In this document: one piece after another, positions 23,551 to 35,579 of the stretch
How the letters are laid out: each line of letters opens with the position of its first letter
How positions within the stretch are numbered: position 1 is the first letter of the stretch
Assembly: GCA_024180945.1 (NCBI GenBank)
Contig: JAKSGN010000007.1
Span: 3,968,001 to 4,032,000 of the forward strand
Direction: 5' to 3'
Length of the DNA: 64,000 nucleotides
From: Macrophomina tecta
Lineage: Eukaryota > Ascomycota > Dothideomycetes > Botryosphaeriales > Botryosphaeriaceae
Notes under the pieces: generated by a model
The model's input: only the letters and a program-made list of their open reading frames with translations
Told to the model about the DNA's origin: nothing
Database searches by the model: none
Program-made: the position numbers and the translations under genes

Positions 23551-24241
23551 TCAGGCAATCGTCTCCTCCACTACCATACTATCCACCGCCGTCGTCAAAC
23601 CAGTTTTGTCTGCGTTGCTGCTTCTTGTGCCGTTATCTGTACGCAAGCCGACGGCAGCCTCAGATTCTTTCTGGGTATGGGGTTCTTCACGTAGTTGCCG
23701 CAGCCTAAAGTTGTTTTCAAAGAAACGTCAGAATCTGTCCGTAGACGCACTGCGTTCGAAATACAGACGCGTAGGGTTTGGGTAATGTGAAGGAAAGGTA
23801 GACAAAGCAGGCAAAGCCAGGTTCGAACGGCAGATGGACGATGCTCTTGAAGCAAGCAAAAGCCGTGAAAAGGGGCATTTTCAAAAACGTCTCCCAATTC
23901 TATAGCATGGCATCCGGCTGCCAACGTGCTCGCCGCACCAATGTCTTCTCCTTCAAACCAAAGTTGGCGTGCATCTAATCCAATTCAGCATGCAGTGCAT
24001 GAGCTTACCTCCGCTTGTGAGGCTTGCCGCGCTTATGGGCGACGAAATTGTCGTTGCTCTCAAACCATTTTGCACACTCCTTGCAGTAGAACTGCCCCAG
24101 GGCTGGTAGATCCTCTTCCGCTTTTGTATCTTTATAGAGCTGAAGATGGCGCTCAGAGCGCAGGTCTGCGTGGACTTGATCGAGGTCGCGCGTGTAGCGG
24201 CGCGTCTTCTTCTTGGACTGCGCGCCTCGGATGGCGGGCAT
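23551..24241 (-). CDS. bud20: C2H2 zinc-finger ribosome export factor Bud20/ZNF593-like
   Basis: Shuttling pre-60S factor needed for export of large ribosomal subunits. Two exons, 24009-24241 and 23551-23704, give 128 residues, near the ZNF593 length. The start MPAIRGAQSKKKTRRYTRDL is basic and family-typical. The single U1-like C2H2 finger FYCKECAKWFESNDNFVAHKRGKPHKRRLRQL spans the splice junction, followed by EEPHTQKESEAAVGL. The short C-terminal tail VDSMVVEETIA is weakly conserved. The ATG at 24241 matches the family; a longer upstream Ala-rich frame without family similarity was not used. The 304-nt intron is long for this window and I found no clear snoRNA boxes in it. It is divergent from aconitase. 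Confidence 0.93.
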
Positions 24242-25108
24242 GGTGGCAAGGTGGACGATGTGGGCAGCGGCGACGGTGTCGATGTAGGCTCGTATGCGTT
24301 TCGGACACGATGTTTGGAGTGCTGCTGCTGCTGCTGCGGCGACGGCGGCGGCGGCGGCTATCAATACGGCTGAGGACGGGTGGGCGCCGTTGTGCGGTGC
24401 GATGCTTGCGTTATTGCAGGGCGGTCAGGCCCCGCGAACAGGAAAAGCCAGGGCAGCCACAAAATTTAGGCGACGGTCGTGGTCGCGGGCCGGAGCTCGG
24501 GCGGTGCCGGTGTGGCCGTCCACAGCTATCCGAGCTGTGCTGCGCTCCTCGCCGCTGCTGCTCGCATGTGATGGAAGCCCGTCATCATCGCGGAACGCCA
24601 GCGCCGCGCACACAGGAGCAATCAATACTCACGCAACGCGGCGGTGGCAGTGAGCAGCTCGACATACAGCGATGTACTCGCTACCCCGGGCTTGCGATGC
24701 GAGCCCAGATCGCATTCGTCGGCCCAGCGTGGGCGCGGCCCGGTCGAGTTGCCGCATACGGAACGCCTGGTCGACAAGCAGGCCTGCAGACCTCGCAGAT
24801 TTTTCCTCAGAGTCCAAGCTCCCCGAGCGACGGTGGCCGATAAGTCCTGGGATGCACGTGCGGACCAATGGAAACTGCCAGCGCCCTCGTCACCCTCGGC
24901 AGAAGCAGTGGGCACTGACGTTGTCCGCTGTTAAAAATGCCAAATCTTGATTGGCCGGGCTACTCCTGCTCTGTCCCGGCGTAGCGGCGGGACTCAGCGA
25001 TCGCTGCTTTCAAAGCTGTTGACACCCACACCCACTCCTCCACCTCTTCCTTTCTTCCACCACCACCACTACCACTCTCCCCTCATTCCCTTCTCACCGC
25101 CGCCCACC
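24242..25108. promoter_or_regulatory. Divergent promoter region, bud20 / aconitase
   Basis: 867 bases between divergent starts. The last ~90 bases before the aconitase ATG are strongly C/T-rich (25020-25108), as is common in the 5' UTRs of highly expressed fungal genes. Alternating-frame open stretches here reflect high GC only. Confidence 0.5.
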
Positions 25109-28064
25109 ATGCAGCGTTTCTCGCGGCTGGCCCGCCGCGGCCTGGCCACCGTCAGCGAGGCTCCTCTCAGCCGCAAGGTCCGCCAGAACATCCACGAGGA
25201 TGGCAACTTCATCAACTACGCCAAGATGGCTGAGAACCTGTCCATCGTGCGCGGTCGTCTGAACAAGCCCCTCACCTACGCCGAGAAGATCATCTACTCC
25301 CATCTCGACGATCCCCACAACCAGGAGATCGAGCGTGGGAAGTCATATTTGAAGCTGCGTCCGGATCGTGTTGCTTGCCAGGATGCCACCGCCCAGATGG
25401 CCATTCTGCAGTTCATGTCCGCCGGCATGCCCTCGGTGGCCACTCCCACCACCGTTCACTGCGATCATTTGATTGAGGCGCAGGTCGGTGGCGAGAAGGA
25501 TCTTGAGCGCGCCCAGAACATCAACAAGGAGGTCTACGACTTCCTGTCGACGTCCTGCGCCAAGTATAACATTGGTTTCTGGAGGCCCGGCTCAGGTATC
25601 ATTCATCAGATCGTCCTCGAAAACTACGCTTTCCCCGGAGGTTTGATGATTGGCACCGACTCTCACACTCCCAATGCCGGTGGTCTGGGAATGGCCGCCA
25701 TTGGTGTCGGCGGTGCTGACGCCGTCGACGTCATGGCCAACCTTCCCTGGGAGCTCAAGGCCCCGAAGGTTATAGGTGTGAAGCTCACTGGCCAGATGTC
25801 TGGTTGGACTTCTCCCAAGGGTAAGTCAATTGATCCGATTTTCCGCACAATTTCCCCGCGGCCCCCACCAGCCACGTCTTCATGGAAGCTGCGCATGTGG
25901 GGGAAGCTTGCAGACAGCTCCCAACTCTCCAATTGGCTTCTGTAAAACGTGCTTACACATGTTTAGATATCATTCTCAAGGTCGCTGGTATTCTCACCGT
26001 CAAGGGTGGTACCGGTGCCATTATCGAGTACCACGGCCCCGGAACCGAGTCGCTCTCCTGCACTGGTATGGGCACCATCTGCAACATGGGCGCTGAGATT
26101 GGTGCCACCACCTCCATCTTCCCCTTCAACGACCGCATGTACGACTACCTCGCTGCGACCAAGCGCAAGGATATTGGCGACTTTGCCCGTACGTACGCCA
26201 AGGATCTCCGCGAGGACGAGGGCGCCGAGTATGATCAGCTCATCGAGATCAACCTCTCGGAGCTTGAACCCCACATTAACGGTCCGTTCACGCCTGACCT
26301 TGCGACCCCGATCAGCAAGTTCAAGGACGCTGTCAAGGAGAATGGCTGGCCCGAAGACCTCAAGGTCGGCCTTATCGGTTCTTGTACTAACAGCTCGTAT
26401 GAGGATATGTCAAGGTGATGTTGTCTCCAAAGGGTAAAAGCTGAACTGTTATACTGACTTCTAGCAGGGCCGCCAATATCGCTCGTGATGCTATGGAGCA
26501 CGGTGTCAAGGCCAAGGCCCTGTTCACCGTGACCCCTGGTTCCGAGCAGATCAGAGCGACCATTGAGCGCGACGGACAGCTCAAGACCTTCGAGGAGTTT
26601 GGCGGTATGGTTCTTGCTAACGCCTGTGGTCCTTGCATTGGTGAGTGTTCCCCCACGCGATTGACGAAATTCCGCGCACTACGAAACCTGCCCAGTGAGC
26701 AACGGTCGCCGTATTATAACCTGTCCTTTCTCGTGGGGAGTTGAAGCATTCATCCGGACATAAACGTTACTTGTTTCTCTAAACATATATGTCCGGATGA
26801 ATACTTCAACTCCCCATGCACAATTCTGTGATACCGCAATAGGCAGGAGAATTGGCTTTGCAGTGCGCGGAATATTGTCATCCGCGTGCACACTTTTACG
26901 CATCAGCTATCAGCTTTTCTAACATTGCGAACAGGTCAATGGGATCGCAAGGACGTCAAGAAGGGCGAGCCTAACTCGATCATTTCCTCATACAACCGTA
27001 ACTTCACTGGCCGTAACGACGCCAACCCTGCAACCCACGCCTTCGTGACCTCTCCCGACCTTGTCGTGGCCCTTACCATCGCCGGTACCCTCAATTTCAA
27101 TCCCCTCACCGACACTCTGAAGGGCGCCGATGGTAAGGAGTTCAAGCTGAAGGAGCCTCACGGTGATGGTCTCCCCGCTCAAGGCTTCGATCCCGGCCGC
27201 AACACCTACCAGGCTCCTCCCGCGGATCGCTCCTCAGTTAATGTTGCCGTTTCCCCCACGAGCGACCGCCTCCAGATCTTGGAGCCCTTCCAACCTTGGG
27301 ACGGCAAGGATGCTCTTAACCTGCCCATCCTCATCAAGGCCCAAGGAAAGACGACAACCGATCACATTTCAATGGGTTCGTGATTTAGCCTCCATACTCT
27401 CCGAACCACTGTTTTTGGTGGTGTTACGAACGTGCGCTAACCGAGTTCATCTACTTACAGCGGGACCTTGGTTGAAGTACCGGGGTCACTTAGACAACAT
27501 TTCCAACAACATGCTGATTGGTGCCATCAACTCGGCGAACGGCGAGGCCAATAAGATCAAGAATCAGACCACTGGTGAATTTGGCGCTGTTCCCGACGTC
27601 GCCCGTGACTACAAGAAGAAGGGCATCAAGTGGGTTGTCATTGGTGACTGGAACTACGGCGAGGGTTCTTCTCGTGAGCACGCCGCTCTCGAGCCCAGGC
27701 ATCTTGGCGGTCTTGCCATCATCGTCAAGTCTTTCGCTCGTATTGTAAGTGTATTCCAGCAGCGCCCTTTTCGAATTGACTGCTAATCAACGATGTACAG
27801 CACGAGACCAACCTCAAGAAGCAGGGTATGCTTCCTCTCACTTTCTCTAACCCCGAGGACTACGACAAGATCCAGCCCGACGACAAGGTCGACCTTCTGT
27901 GCACTCAGCTTGCTGTTGGCAAGCCCATGACCCTTCGCGTGCACCCGGCCAACGGCGGCGAGCCCTTCGACATTGAGCTTTCGCACACGTTCAACGAGGG
28001 TCAGATTGAGTGGTTCAAGAACGGCAGCGCTCTGAACACTATGGCCAAGGCGCAGAAGGCATAG
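25109..28064 (+). CDS. aco1: Aconitate hydratase, mitochondrial
   Basis: TCA-cycle enzyme interconverting citrate and isocitrate through cis-aconitate with a [4Fe-4S] cluster. Six exons, 25109-25820, 25967-26414, 26468-26640, 26935-27375, 27461-27744 and 27801-28064, give 773 residues. The Arg-rich, acid-free N-terminus [16 protein letters not shown] is a mitochondrial presequence. Visible motifs: [28 protein letters not shown], the cluster cysteine in [11 protein letters not shown], the paired cysteines in [11 protein letters not shown] (split by intron 3), [12 protein letters not shown], and [21 protein letters not shown] in the swivel domain. Intron 3 (26641-26934) is long and contains a striking inverted repeat. 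Exon 3 has a TAGCAG acceptor that could add one Ser. The C/T-rich leader suggests strong expression. Confidence 0.97.
26735..26815. repeat. Inverted repeat (28-bp arms) inside aconitase intron 3
   Basis: The left arm at 26735-26762 and right arm at 26788-26815 are reverse complements over 28 bases with one mismatch (a C/T difference that would still pair as G-U in one RNA strand). A 25-base loop separates them. The element lies wholly inside the 294-nt intron 3, between exons carrying cluster ligands. No target-site duplication is obvious. It could be a tiny MITE relic or a structured intron element. Confidence 0.9.
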
Positions 28065-28672
28065 ATTAATGGTTGAGGGCAGTGCATGGTGGATTTCTTT
28101 CGTGTTTGTAACATTGTATGTCTTGAACATCAGGCGATACGGGGATCGGTATTTTCAGTTTACTGGTATATCATGGCGATCGAATGAAAATCGCATAATG
28201 AGTTTGCTCGTGGGTGCAAGTATAAAGGCACAGCTCCATGCATATGGAACCGATTTCAACAAGCATGAAACCGCGATCGCTTTGACATTGCGTACATCGG
28301 GGCAGTCTAAAGTCAAAAATCGATGCACTGCTGCGCTTATGCTATCCAGAGTTGAAACTGTCGTCTAGACGAGATTATTACTGATAACATCGAACATTTA
28401 ACGTCCAGAGGACAGCCTCCACAATAGTTCATTTGGTACGAGATCAGTAGAACAGAACTTGTAGACCGACCACTGCGCGTTGCCTCGCTCGCGAAAAGTG
28501 GCCTTTGGTTGCAAACACTGGGGTGCCTACGTGGGTAGGTACTGCCCGCATGTAACTACGTGCCTGACCAGGCCGCGCACCTCTACGACCGAACTTCAAC
28601 CTGGCCTAAGCCTCCCGACCTGAACACCACCCCACCCCAATATCAAGCTATTGCCGCAATTTCACGAGAGAT
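28065..28672. other. Intergenic region between aconitase and cog5
   Basis: 608 bases holding the aconitase 3' UTR and the cog5 promoter. No gene or repeat recognised. Confidence 0.5.
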
Positions 28673-30064
28673 ATGGCGGACGACGAACCATCCTACATTG
28701 ACTACGAGGCGTTTCTCGACCCGTCCTTCTCGACCACGGCGTTTGCGAACAGTCTCGTACTCGCGACAAACAACCCCTCGGACACGCCGCTCGACCTTTC
28801 CACACCGCTGTCACGCATTCTTTTTGATGTTCAAGAGATTGACACACACATCGATACACTGACGACCAAATCGGCACTTCCACTTCTCGAATACACAAAG
28901 GATCGTGCCAAGTCCGGGGAGCGGATACTGCAGGAGGTGGAGGCTCAGGTCGCAAGTCTGACAGAAGGATACAAGACACTGGAGAAGGAGGTCATTGAGC
29001 GTTACGAGGCCGCAGAGCAGGTGCGACTGGCAGCGGAGCGGCTCTGCCAGACGGTGAAGATCGGACGGGCTGTAGCACGCTGTTTGATGCTTGGCCGGCA
29101 GCTCGAGGTGCAGCTGGCCGAGGTCGGGGGTTCTGGCACGGGTAACACGAGGAGAGAAGACCATAGGGCAATGGTCAGGTCCTCGAATACCTTGGTGTCC
29201 TTACGACAGGTGCTTCTTGCATCCAGAGTCGGGGAGGAGGGCGAGGGTCTTGAGCGCATCCATGTCATCACTACGTTGAAGAGCGATCTGCTGGGCCCAG
29301 CAGAGCGCAACCTCATTTCGCGCTCACAGCAGATGATCAGAGAGTTTTCCATGTCTTCGCTACTGACATCCAATGGCCTTTCGCAACAACCCAGCGCTGC
29401 TTCCACTTATGCACAGACTGAAGAGACAAAATCTCGCACGACGTCGGCCCTCCTGACTCTGTATCTCCTGTCGCCAGCTATGAGAAATGCAACTACGGCT
29501 ACCTTTGAGCCTGCGCTACTCACCAGCGCGCTGCAAGATTATCTGCAAACAGCGCTAAAATCGTCGCTCGCGGCTCTTGCTCGGGCACTGGCGACACTTC
29601 CCACACTCGAAAGGACGCTCCTCGAGATATCGGCACGATGCCAGAACATTGTGGCCTTGGAAACCTTGCTGGAATCGGTCAAGCCTCCGCCGCATCCGCT
29701 CGTCAGTAATTCGGCAAGCGAACATGTGGAGGGCCAGAGGAGCGCGTCAAGGCTGCCTCCTCAGAATCTGCTACAGCCTTTACTGTACTCTCTGGACACG
29801 TCGTCATTGCCTTCATATTTTTGGAGATCTCTCGCCTCTGCTCTGTCTCCACGGGTGCAGGAAATCCTCAATCGCGGTGGAGTTTCGGCGAGGACGCTGC
29901 GCAGTAATAGGGACAGAGTCCGAGATGCGGTTCGCGAATGCGTGAATCGCGGCTCGCAGCTCCCGGCAAGTGCTTTGAGCCGGGGCAAAGGCGCAGCCAC
30001 TGGCAATTGGGAGCGCGAAGCAGCAGTCATGGTTGGTTCTATTATTGGAGTGTTGGGAAGGTGA
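28673..30064 (+). CDS. cog5: Conserved oligomeric Golgi complex subunit 5
   Basis: Subunit of the COG tethering complex (lobe B), used in retrograde vesicle traffic within the Golgi. The single exon encodes 463 residues from an ATG at 28673, within the range of fungal COG5. The N-terminal region YIDYEAFLDPSFSTTAFANSL and the following helical segment with VQEIDTHIDTL, ALPLLEYT and AAEQVRLAAERLCQTVKIGRAV match COG5. The rest is mostly alpha-helical with heptad-like stretches, as in other CATCHR proteins. No frameshift or intron is needed. The Ser/Arg-rich segment around residues 335-360 looks like a linker. Confidence 0.9.
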   Translation: MADDEPSYIDYEAFLDPSFSTTAFANSLVLATNNPSDTPLDLSTPLSRILFDVQEIDTHIDTLTTKSALPLLEYTKDRAKSGERILQEVEAQVASLTEGYKTLEKEVIERYEAAEQVRLAAERLCQTVKIGRAVARCLMLGRQLEVQLAEVGGSGTGNTRREDHRAMVRSSNTLVSLRQVLLASRVGEEGEGLERIHVITTLKSDLLGPAERNLISRSQQMIREFSMSSLLTSNGLSQQPSAASTYAQTEETKSRTTSALLTLYLLSPAMRNATTATFEPALLTSALQDYLQTALKSSLAALARALATLPTLERTLLEISARCQNIVALETLLESVKPPPHPLVSNSASEHVEGQRSASRLPPQNLLQPLLYSLDTSSLPSYFWRSLASALSPRVQEILNRGGVSARTLRSNRDRVRDAVRECVNRGSQLPASALSRGKGAATGNWEREAAVMVGSIIGVLGR

Positions 30065-31332
30065 ATAGACACGAGTCGAAGGGCGATTTTTGACGCGTCC
30101 CCTGCATGGGCATCTCCGAATCGGGAAGGGTAGTGGAAGCAAAAACGAAAGAGGGAATGTAGAAACAAGGGCAGTAACGCTGCTCACACAGTCGAAGCGG
30201 CATTTTAGACACGCGATGTGCAAGACTGTAGTGCTCCTTTCCCTTCATGGCACGAACCGCTTTGTCTCGGAGTCTGGAGGCTTGTACATATATTTGAACT
30301 TGCTCCGAATCTCTGGTCGCGGGCGCTGCGCAATACGGACGCCGTGAGGAACGCCACCGGTTCTACTTTAGGGGTACGTGAGCTTCTCTTCTCAGGCTCA
30401 GCGGAGCTCTGGCGCGGGCTGCGCTGTGCTGCGCGGTCCTGTGCTGTCCTGTGCTGTGGGCGCGCTGGGCGATGCACAGGCGGGTCGACGAGGGCAGAGG
30501 GTGAGGGCGACGGCAGCATTTTTTCACCCTGTGGTTGCCAGTCGTCGAGGCAGCGTGGCCTGTCTCGCGGCAAAGGCAGGGCAGAGGAGCAGGGTCGCAG
30601 CACCGATCCTTGTTGGACAAAAGAAGCCAGCGCTCTCGCACAGGCCGCACGGATCCGGCTGGAGGGCCCAGTGATAATCCGCTGCACATCACTCGGGGAC
30701 TGCGCGGCTCGCGGCTGGCGGCTGCATGTGCTCGCGGGCTGCCTAAGCCCTGCTGCTTGCTGCTGCTCCTCCTGTGGCGTCAGCGTGAGCGAGGGCGCAC
30801 ACTTGGGCTCGGGCGTACACTTCCAGTAGGTAACTTTTGGTTGACACTTAGAGCTGCCACCGGCCTGTCTGCCCTAACGGCTCGGATTTACCTCTGTAGC
30901 GAGCCCTGTGCTGCATTGTCCCTTTGGGCCATCGTCAGCCATCGCTCTCTTCCACACCTCCTACTCCTCCGCCGCCGCCGTGCCCTCCCCTTCTTCCACC
31001 CTCGCCCCGACCTTACCTTTTCTTCTTGTACCTTGCTAGTCGAGCGCCCTGCGTTCTGCGCATCCCAGGCAGAGGCGCCATCCGCCGCCTCCCGTAATCG
31101 CCTCGCCCTCGAAAAGACGCACGCTTCCTTCACCTCTCCTGACGCCACTTTCGAAGCTCCCTTGAGGCCAGTTGATCTGCGGGATTCCCTCGTTCGTTCT
31201 ACTGTACGTGTCCCACTGCTGTCTGCAGAAGCCACCGAAGCCTGACTGCCGCGACGCTAGAATTCTCCCCGATCTCTTCGCACTCGTGCACGCTTAGATC
31301 TTCTCCGAACCAACCCGCCACCCCCCCCAAAC
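30065..31332. other. Long upstream region of vts1
   Basis: About 1.27 kb after cog5. It includes a GCTGTGCTGC-like low-complexity patch near 30415-30465 and a C/T-rich stretch from about 30950 to the vts1 ATG, likely promoter and long 5' UTR. Open frames of over 200 codons run through it but start without ATG and are compositionally biased. No RNA gene recognised. Confidence 0.5.
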
Positions 31333-33285
31333 ATGTCTGTCAGTCAGATTGCCGGGAACCGCAACAGCACGCCCGAAGCCTCGAGCTCGTCGCTGCGCCC
31401 GCCCTCCTCCAGGGCCATTGGCGCCAACCACCACCTCCGCGCCTCGGCTGACATGGGCGTGTTTGCCTCGTCGCCTTTGTCCAATCGCGGCATCCGCCCT
31501 TCCTCTGAGGTCTACTTCAACAAGCAGGGCAGCCAGGATGAGGACGCTATGGACAAGGCTGCCCAGCAGTGGATTGCCGACATCGATCAATATGAGATTA
31601 CCTTGGAAGAAATGGCCGCTGCTACACTGGACCAGGATTTCAAAGACGAGCTTAGTGCTATCGAGCAGTGGTTCCGCGTCCTCAGTGAACCTGAGCGAAC
31701 TGCTGCGCTCTACCAGCTGCTCCAACAAACCACCGGCGTGCAACAGCGCTTCTTTATCCAGGTCCTACAGCAAATGGCCAAGAGCCACCCTATGTCCAGT
31801 GTTTTGTCGCCTGCCAACTTTGGGGAGAAAGGTATGGGCTGTCTGAGATGAAATGGTACAAAATCGAATAGTTCCCGCTAACTACGCCCAGATCCCATGT
31901 CTCAGAAGCTCAACGATGCTATGAATAAACTCAGTGTTGAGGGGTCCCGCAACTCTGTTGGCCTCGGCCGGCCTCCGCCATCGCCGGGTGCGAAGCGCAA
32001 CTCTGGCCTGGATAGCAACACTATCAATTCCATGTTCCCTGATGCCGCGGCTGCTATTGCTAAGCAGAAGGCCGAGTTCACGCAGCACACTGGCACAGCC
32101 CCAACTTCAAACCGGAATAGCGCCGTGGGTGACCGTTCGTCAATGATTGCCCCTACGATCTCTGCGCCGGATGATGGTAAGAGGGATAACGCGCCACAGC
32201 CCCCGTCATCCCCGTGGGGACCCCGCAGTGGCGAAAACCAGCAACCCCAACGGCCCAAGTCTTCCTCGAGCCATCAGCAGCCGATGGGTCAGTTTGTTCA
32301 GCCTCCTCCCTCGGCAGGCGGCCTACGTTCGCCTCGTCCGATGACGCTCTCTGGCGACCAGAATATCCAGAGCACCACTCTCAACGCCCCAGACCATTCT
32401 GGAGCCGGCATGCCCATGCTATCTCCCTATGGAGGAGCCAGTGGAAGCTGGGCGTCTATGGTGAATACTCCGTTGGCGGCAAACTTCCAACAGCAGTCTA
32501 CCCAGGCAGACATGGTGGCAAATGCCACAGCCATGAAACTCGCGGCTCTTTCCACGGTGAACAACCGGATACAGCTGGATGACGTACGGAAATACCGTCG
32601 TGCTCGCTCGTCGGAAGGTCAGGGCTCCGGTCACAATAACATGCCGCAACAAAACATGCCGGCCAGCGTTGTCATGACAAACGAATTCGGCCAGGTTCTT
32701 ACCCCACAACAAGCGGCCGCTCTGCAAGCCCAACAGCTCGCCGCTATGAATGGCCGCCGATCGCGCCCCAGCTCTCCCGGCATGGCCATGCAGGGCGGAA
32801 ATATCAACGCAATGAATTTTGCTTCCCCTCAGAACAACGGATTCCTTACGGCATATGACAACAGCATGGCTGGTCTCAACCTTGGGCAATTCGGCATGGG
32901 CATGGGCGGCAGCCATGAAGGGTACCTATCGGACCACTCTGAAATCAACCGCGGTCGTTCGCCGCGCGGTAGGAGGGGTAGCTCGAAGCCACCGGAGGAT
33001 CCCACCAACCCGGATCTCCTCCAAGATATTCCTGCTTGGCTCAGGAGTCTGCGCCTCCACAAGTACACTGATAATCTGAAGGATTTGAAATGGTCAGAGT
33101 TGGTTGAATTGGACGATGAGGGCCTAGAGAAGCGAGGCGTGAACGCCCTTGGTGCTAGAAGGAAAATGTTGAAGGTAAGCAACCAGATCGCGGGAGCCGC
33201 AATAGAATTAGACACGCTAATTAAGAAACAGGTCTTCGAGCAGGTTAAGGATGCCAAGGCTGAGGGTAAGCTGCCGCCCAGCTAA
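31333..33285 (+). CDS. vts1: SAM-domain RNA-binding protein Vts1
   Basis: Smaug-family post-transcriptional regulator that binds CNGG-loop hairpins through its SAM domain and promotes mRNA deadenylation. Three exons, 31333-31831, 31892-33174 and 33232-33285, give 611 residues. The N-terminus has the conserved helical block [19 protein letters not shown] and [20 protein letters not shown] at about residues 75-160. A long Ser/Pro/Gln/Met-rich disordered middle follows. The C-terminal SAM domain (about 540-605) contains [18 protein letters not shown] and [13 protein letters not shown]; the second intron falls inside the latter. Read-through of that intron stays open for a while, but removing it restores the last SAM helix, so I prefer the spliced form. 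ATG 31333 follows a C-run. Confidence 0.93.
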
Positions 33286-35579
33286 AATAGAGGCTCCGTT
33301 TACCGGGCTGCATCTCTCGATTAGTCGCGCGACGGGATGTTCAAGAGTGATGATGTTTGCACGTCATTAAAATTGGGGGTTCATGGACGGACAAAACATG
33401 GCATTCCCGAGGTTGGGAAAGGAGCATCTTCTTGAATTCGCTCGATTCTCACAGGCTTTGATGTTGAGCCCCGCGGATTGCCACATCGACAACTCCAGCG
33501 GGCAAGGAGTTCTCTTTCACGGATGAACTTTGTTCATTTCTGTTTTCCGCACGTGACGCCATACAAAAACATACATAAGGCAGATGGAAGGCGTACACCC
33601 TTTTTTTTTTTTTTTTTTCCTTATTGCGCAGACTTGCAGTGCTGGAATCCAAATTATCATGTTCCTAGGGGTAGGAAGCCGGATTAGGTGGACCGCGGAT
33701 GGGCTGTGCTATTTTTGCAGGCAGTCACCAGGTAATACATGAAGCGGTGCAAACGAGCGATAGCGGTGTTTTTGTCACAGTGCGATGTGGACGGAGGCAG
33801 ATGCGATGATAGGTTTGGCGTGTCTACCTTGGGCGATCCGTGTCGGACGATGAGCTAGCTGCGCTGTTGGCCCTCGGAATTTGTCACATGCGACGTGTCC
33901 ACGAGCAAGTCCCGGCCGTCTCAAGCTGTTGAGAAAGAGCTTCTGCGACTTTGTGGGTGAGCAGGATGAAGGAGGGTGAGTTGACAGAGGCAAGCAATGA
34001 GGATGGGCGATCTCCCGAAGCCTCCCGGGAAAAGACACAGGCTATGCCCAGCCTGCTCGCCACACTCCAACCGCGCGGGGCCGCTTGTGCCGTTCAATCA
34101 AGGTGCCGACGCCTGCTTCACTGTCGCACCTTTGGTCCTCAATGCTTCCGAGAGAGGAAATGTGCTTCCTGTCTGCCTGGATCACGCTTGGCTTGCGACC
34201 TGGAGGGATCTTCCTTGTCTCGGCAGCCGGCACAGGCGCCCGGCGCATGCACTAAGTAGACGGGTGCACAAGGGAGAGCAGTGGTTTGAGAGCACGCGAG
34301 TGTGCAGTGAGTCGAGGCTGGCGCAGGTTGTCTGTTTAAGCTCGCTTTGGCCGCGGCTGCCAGCTTAACAAGCACCTGAGCCTTCCGAATGCGGACTAGG
34401 GGGAGATGGGGAGGCCTGGGGACAAGAATGGTTGACGCCGTTGGATCGGATGGCTGTTTCGACGATGTGCCAGGTGCGACGGCACTGGACTGCCGGAAAG
34501 GCAGAAGACGAGTTGTGGCTGCTGCTGTGTTCTGGGCAAGTGGGCGTGCCTGATCGGCGGGAGATCTTCGCCCAGCCAGTCTCACCCCTCAGTCTCGCAC
34601 TTCATCACTACGCCGACCTGCGCAGGACGGCCACGGCGGGACACGTCGCGCCCCAACACGTGTTTCCGCTGCTCGACCGCTCCGAAATGGGCCCACTGCC
34701 GCCCAGGACTCACGCACTTCACCCGGGCCGCCTTCGCCGCTGCACAGAAACGCCGAGCGAAGGACGCGAATGTCTGGCCGTCTTGTGCATTTTTGGATGA
34801 GAGGCTCGGCGCGGCCGTGCTCCGAAATGGCCACTGCACCTGCTTTTCTGCGGCAGCTGCCTATACCGATCGACCCCCGGATTTCCTTTCATCTTGCGGA
34901 GAGAGCGCGTGCTTCAGGCACGGCGTCGAGATACCACAGCCACCGGCGGCATGAACCAGCACGCAGCACGGTGATATGCAGCGGCAGCAACGGCACCGGT
35001 CCGACGAGGACTTGCGGGGCGCGGCCGCTGGATATTCGCATGGATTGTGGCCTATTATCCCGTTATTTCTCTGAGGTCAGACCCCCCGGTCGCGTTGCAA
35101 TGCGTTGGCGCTCGAACAACCCGCTTCGGCCGTTTGCTCCGCCTGTGGGGCCCTGCACCGAAACTCCTAATCCATGCGCTAGTTGCTCCACGATTGGATG
35201 CCAATGCTCCCTCCCTCTACCGTTTTGCAGCCCTCTATGCCTTGGCTGTTTGACATTGTCCCTCTGGGCTAGTGGCTCTTGCCATCTCCCCTTTGTTCCG
35301 TTTTAACAATGGCCTCGACTCCTACAACTCGCCTCCCGCCATCTTTGTCTACTCCACCCTTTCTTCCATATCTTGACTCACCGTACATGTGGCCACCAGC
35401 TCCACAATGCCATTCGCTCCTTGTTTATAGTCCCCCCCCCCCCCGTCTCAACATGCCCAAGACAGACATACGGAACGCTCCCACAGTCCTTCGCCAGTCA
35501 CCAAATCTTTTCCACCTCAGCACTCAGCAATTATACGACGCCCCCTCGCAACAGACACTCTTTCCAACCTCGCCCCAGC
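33286..35579. other. 2.3-kb intergenic region with an 18-T run and a 13-C run
   Basis: Lies between vts1 and the GH16 gene. It includes T18 at 33601-33618 and C13 at 35432-35444, about 135 bases before the GH16 start. Scattered short frames lack domains. I found no RNA gene or transposon remnant. Most of it is probably the vts1 3' flank and the GH16 promoter. Confidence 0.5.

Noticed and set aside
23705..24008. Possible snoRNA in the long bud20 intron
   Set aside because: A ribosome-factor intron is a plausible host, but I found no convincing C/D box pair or H/ACA layout by eye.
30535..31245. 236-codon plus-strand frame before vts1
   Set aside because: No ATG at its start and low-complexity; better explained as vts1 leader and promoter sequence.
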